Of a stretch of DNA of 64,000 nt, positions 63,501-64,000 are shown in pieces. A program made the translations under genes and the position numbers. Source of the DNA: Kordiimonas aquimaris (GTDB taxonomy: Bacteria > Pseudomonadota > Alphaproteobacteria > Sphingomonadales > Kordiimonadaceae); the NCBI RefSeq assembly GCF_025574485.1, contig NZ_JAOBPO010000001.1, positions 503,501 to 567,500 on the forward strand, in the 5' to 3' direction. Numbering within the stretch: position 1 is the first letter of the stretch; every line of letters begins with the position of its first letter. The notes beneath the pieces were generated by a model. It did not search any database. It was given only the letters and a program-made list of their open reading frames with translations, and was not told the DNA's origin.

Positions 63501-64000
63501 GTGACGGATAAGGAACGTTCCCTTGAAAACTGCGATGATGCTTCTGCATTAAACGACGAAGGTGTGCCGCTGAAAAAGTCGGAGACCATCGAAATCAGGT
63601 TGCCACATAAAGACAAGCAGGCCTTTGTTCTGGCATGTAAGGCAGAGGGTAAGACAGTAAGTGCAGTCTTGCGGGGCGCCATTAATCTGCATCTTCAACA
63701 TGGACATTTTGTGTTTCCACAATCCAGCAATGCCAATAGGCGTGCTGATATGAAAGGAAGCCTAAAAATGATACTGACAGGATTTTTCGCAGGCGGGTTA
63801 ACTGTTGCAGCCGCCTTTACAGTTTTTGATGAAGCAGAAAGAGATTATGGGCCCTTCGTGAGTGCCTATTTTGCAAAGATTGATCAGGATGGTAACGGAG
63901 AAATTTCGTTGCCCGAATACATTGGTAATGTGGGTAAGGCATCCAGCGCTAGTCAGATATTACCGCAAGCAAGCGTTGGCAATTATTATTTACATAACGC
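63501..64000 (+). CDS. RHH-like / membrane / EF-hand protein, cut by the window end
   Basis: An open frame of at least 166 codons with no stop before the window end. Residues 26-66 look like a ribbon-helix-helix fold (ETIEIRLPHKDKQAF, then ACKAEGKTVSAVLRGAINLHL, of which the last reads SAVLRGAINLHL), as in antitoxin-type repressors. Residues about 90-107 are hydrophobic (MILTGFFAGGLTVAAAFTVF). Residues 127-138 form an EF-hand loop, DQDGNGEISLPE. The start is GTG at 63501 with GGAG ten bases before it; an in-frame ATG at 63492 is too close to that GGAG. I do not recognise the combination. Confidence 0.65.
   Translation, partial: MTDKERSLENCDDASALNDEGVPLKKSETIEIRLPHKDKQAFVLACKAEGKTVSAVLRGAINLHLQHGHFVFPQSSNANRRADMKGSLKMILTGFFAGGLTVAAAFTVFDEAERDYGPFVSAYFAKIDQDGNGEISLPEYIGNVGKASSASQILPQASVGNYYLHN

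Noticed and set aside
63509-63518. GGAACGTTCC palindrome
   Set aside because: It lies inside the final coding frame, a few codons after the start, so it is not grouped with the upstream motifs.
1-64000. CRISPR arrays, insertion sequences, integrase or phage genes
   Set aside because: No regularly spaced repeats, transposase motifs or attachment-site duplications were seen next to either tRNA gene.

Overview
The window is a gene-dense stretch of a marine-type alphaproteobacterial chromosome, most like the Kordiimonadales in my judgement (moderate GC, many exported peptidases). This is inferred from gene content, not from a database search. Alphaproteobacterial hallmarks are the run suv3-like helicase - S4 protein - fdxA - carD - rpoH, the bolA / cobS / cobT / phytase-esterase group, DUF1223 next to acnA, queG behind a GST, and an AT-rich gltD-gltB promoter region. 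I see no transposase, integrase, phage gene or CRISPR array.

Layout. 0-3.7 kb: a cytochrome P460 / CDGSH pair, a two-motif aspartyl protease, tRNA-Leu(CAG) and uppP. 4-12 kb: gltD-gltB, then a GST-queG-small membrane protein operon. 12-17 kb (mostly minus strand): a PLP dehydratase, an exported TPR/propeller protein, an RhlE-type helicase and DUF1223. 17-23 kb: two unrelated aconitases transcribed divergently, acnA (minus) and a Bacteroidetes-type acnB (plus). 23-29 kb: a 32-codon membrane peptide, bolA, cobS-cobT, an esterase-like phytase protein, an NTF2-like exported protein and rpmB. 29-31 kb: a Tat-exported amidase. 31-38 kb: suv3-like helicase, S4, fdxA, carD, rpoH and a degenerate nuclease. 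38-44 kb: a CHASE4 histidine kinase, yghU, tRNA-Arg(CCT), a split Aer-like PAS / chemoreceptor pair, a DUF4440 protein and yjdM.

44-63 kb is different in character. It is a series of exported hydrolases and redox proteins: DUF885, a sortilin-like BNR propeller, M14 carboxypeptidase, M20 amidohydrolase, alpha/beta hydrolase, penicillin acylase, cyclase-family hydrolase, a nitroreductase and a multidomain lipoprotein. A DECR-like short-chain dehydrogenase follows. Most carry signal peptides or lipoboxes and lie in separate or divergent units. Together they look like periplasmic peptide/amide processing capacity. The last gene, cut by the window end, joins a ribbon-helix-helix-like N-terminus to a membrane segment and an EF-hand.

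The items most worth a second look are: (1) the lipoprotein at 53377-55422, which combines a redoxin domain, a one-heme cytochrome c, a peptidylglycine/dopamine-type dicopper monooxygenase with all expected metal ligands, and two EF-hands; (2) interleaved inverted repeats that could form a pseudoknot over the ribosome binding site of the M20 gene (58083-58160); (3) the Bacteroidetes-type AcnB facing a native AcnA; (4) the RHH-membrane-EF-hand protein; and (5) a shared AAACGTTT motif upstream of several exported-protein genes, tandemly repeated at 12-bp spacing near 49.4 kb.
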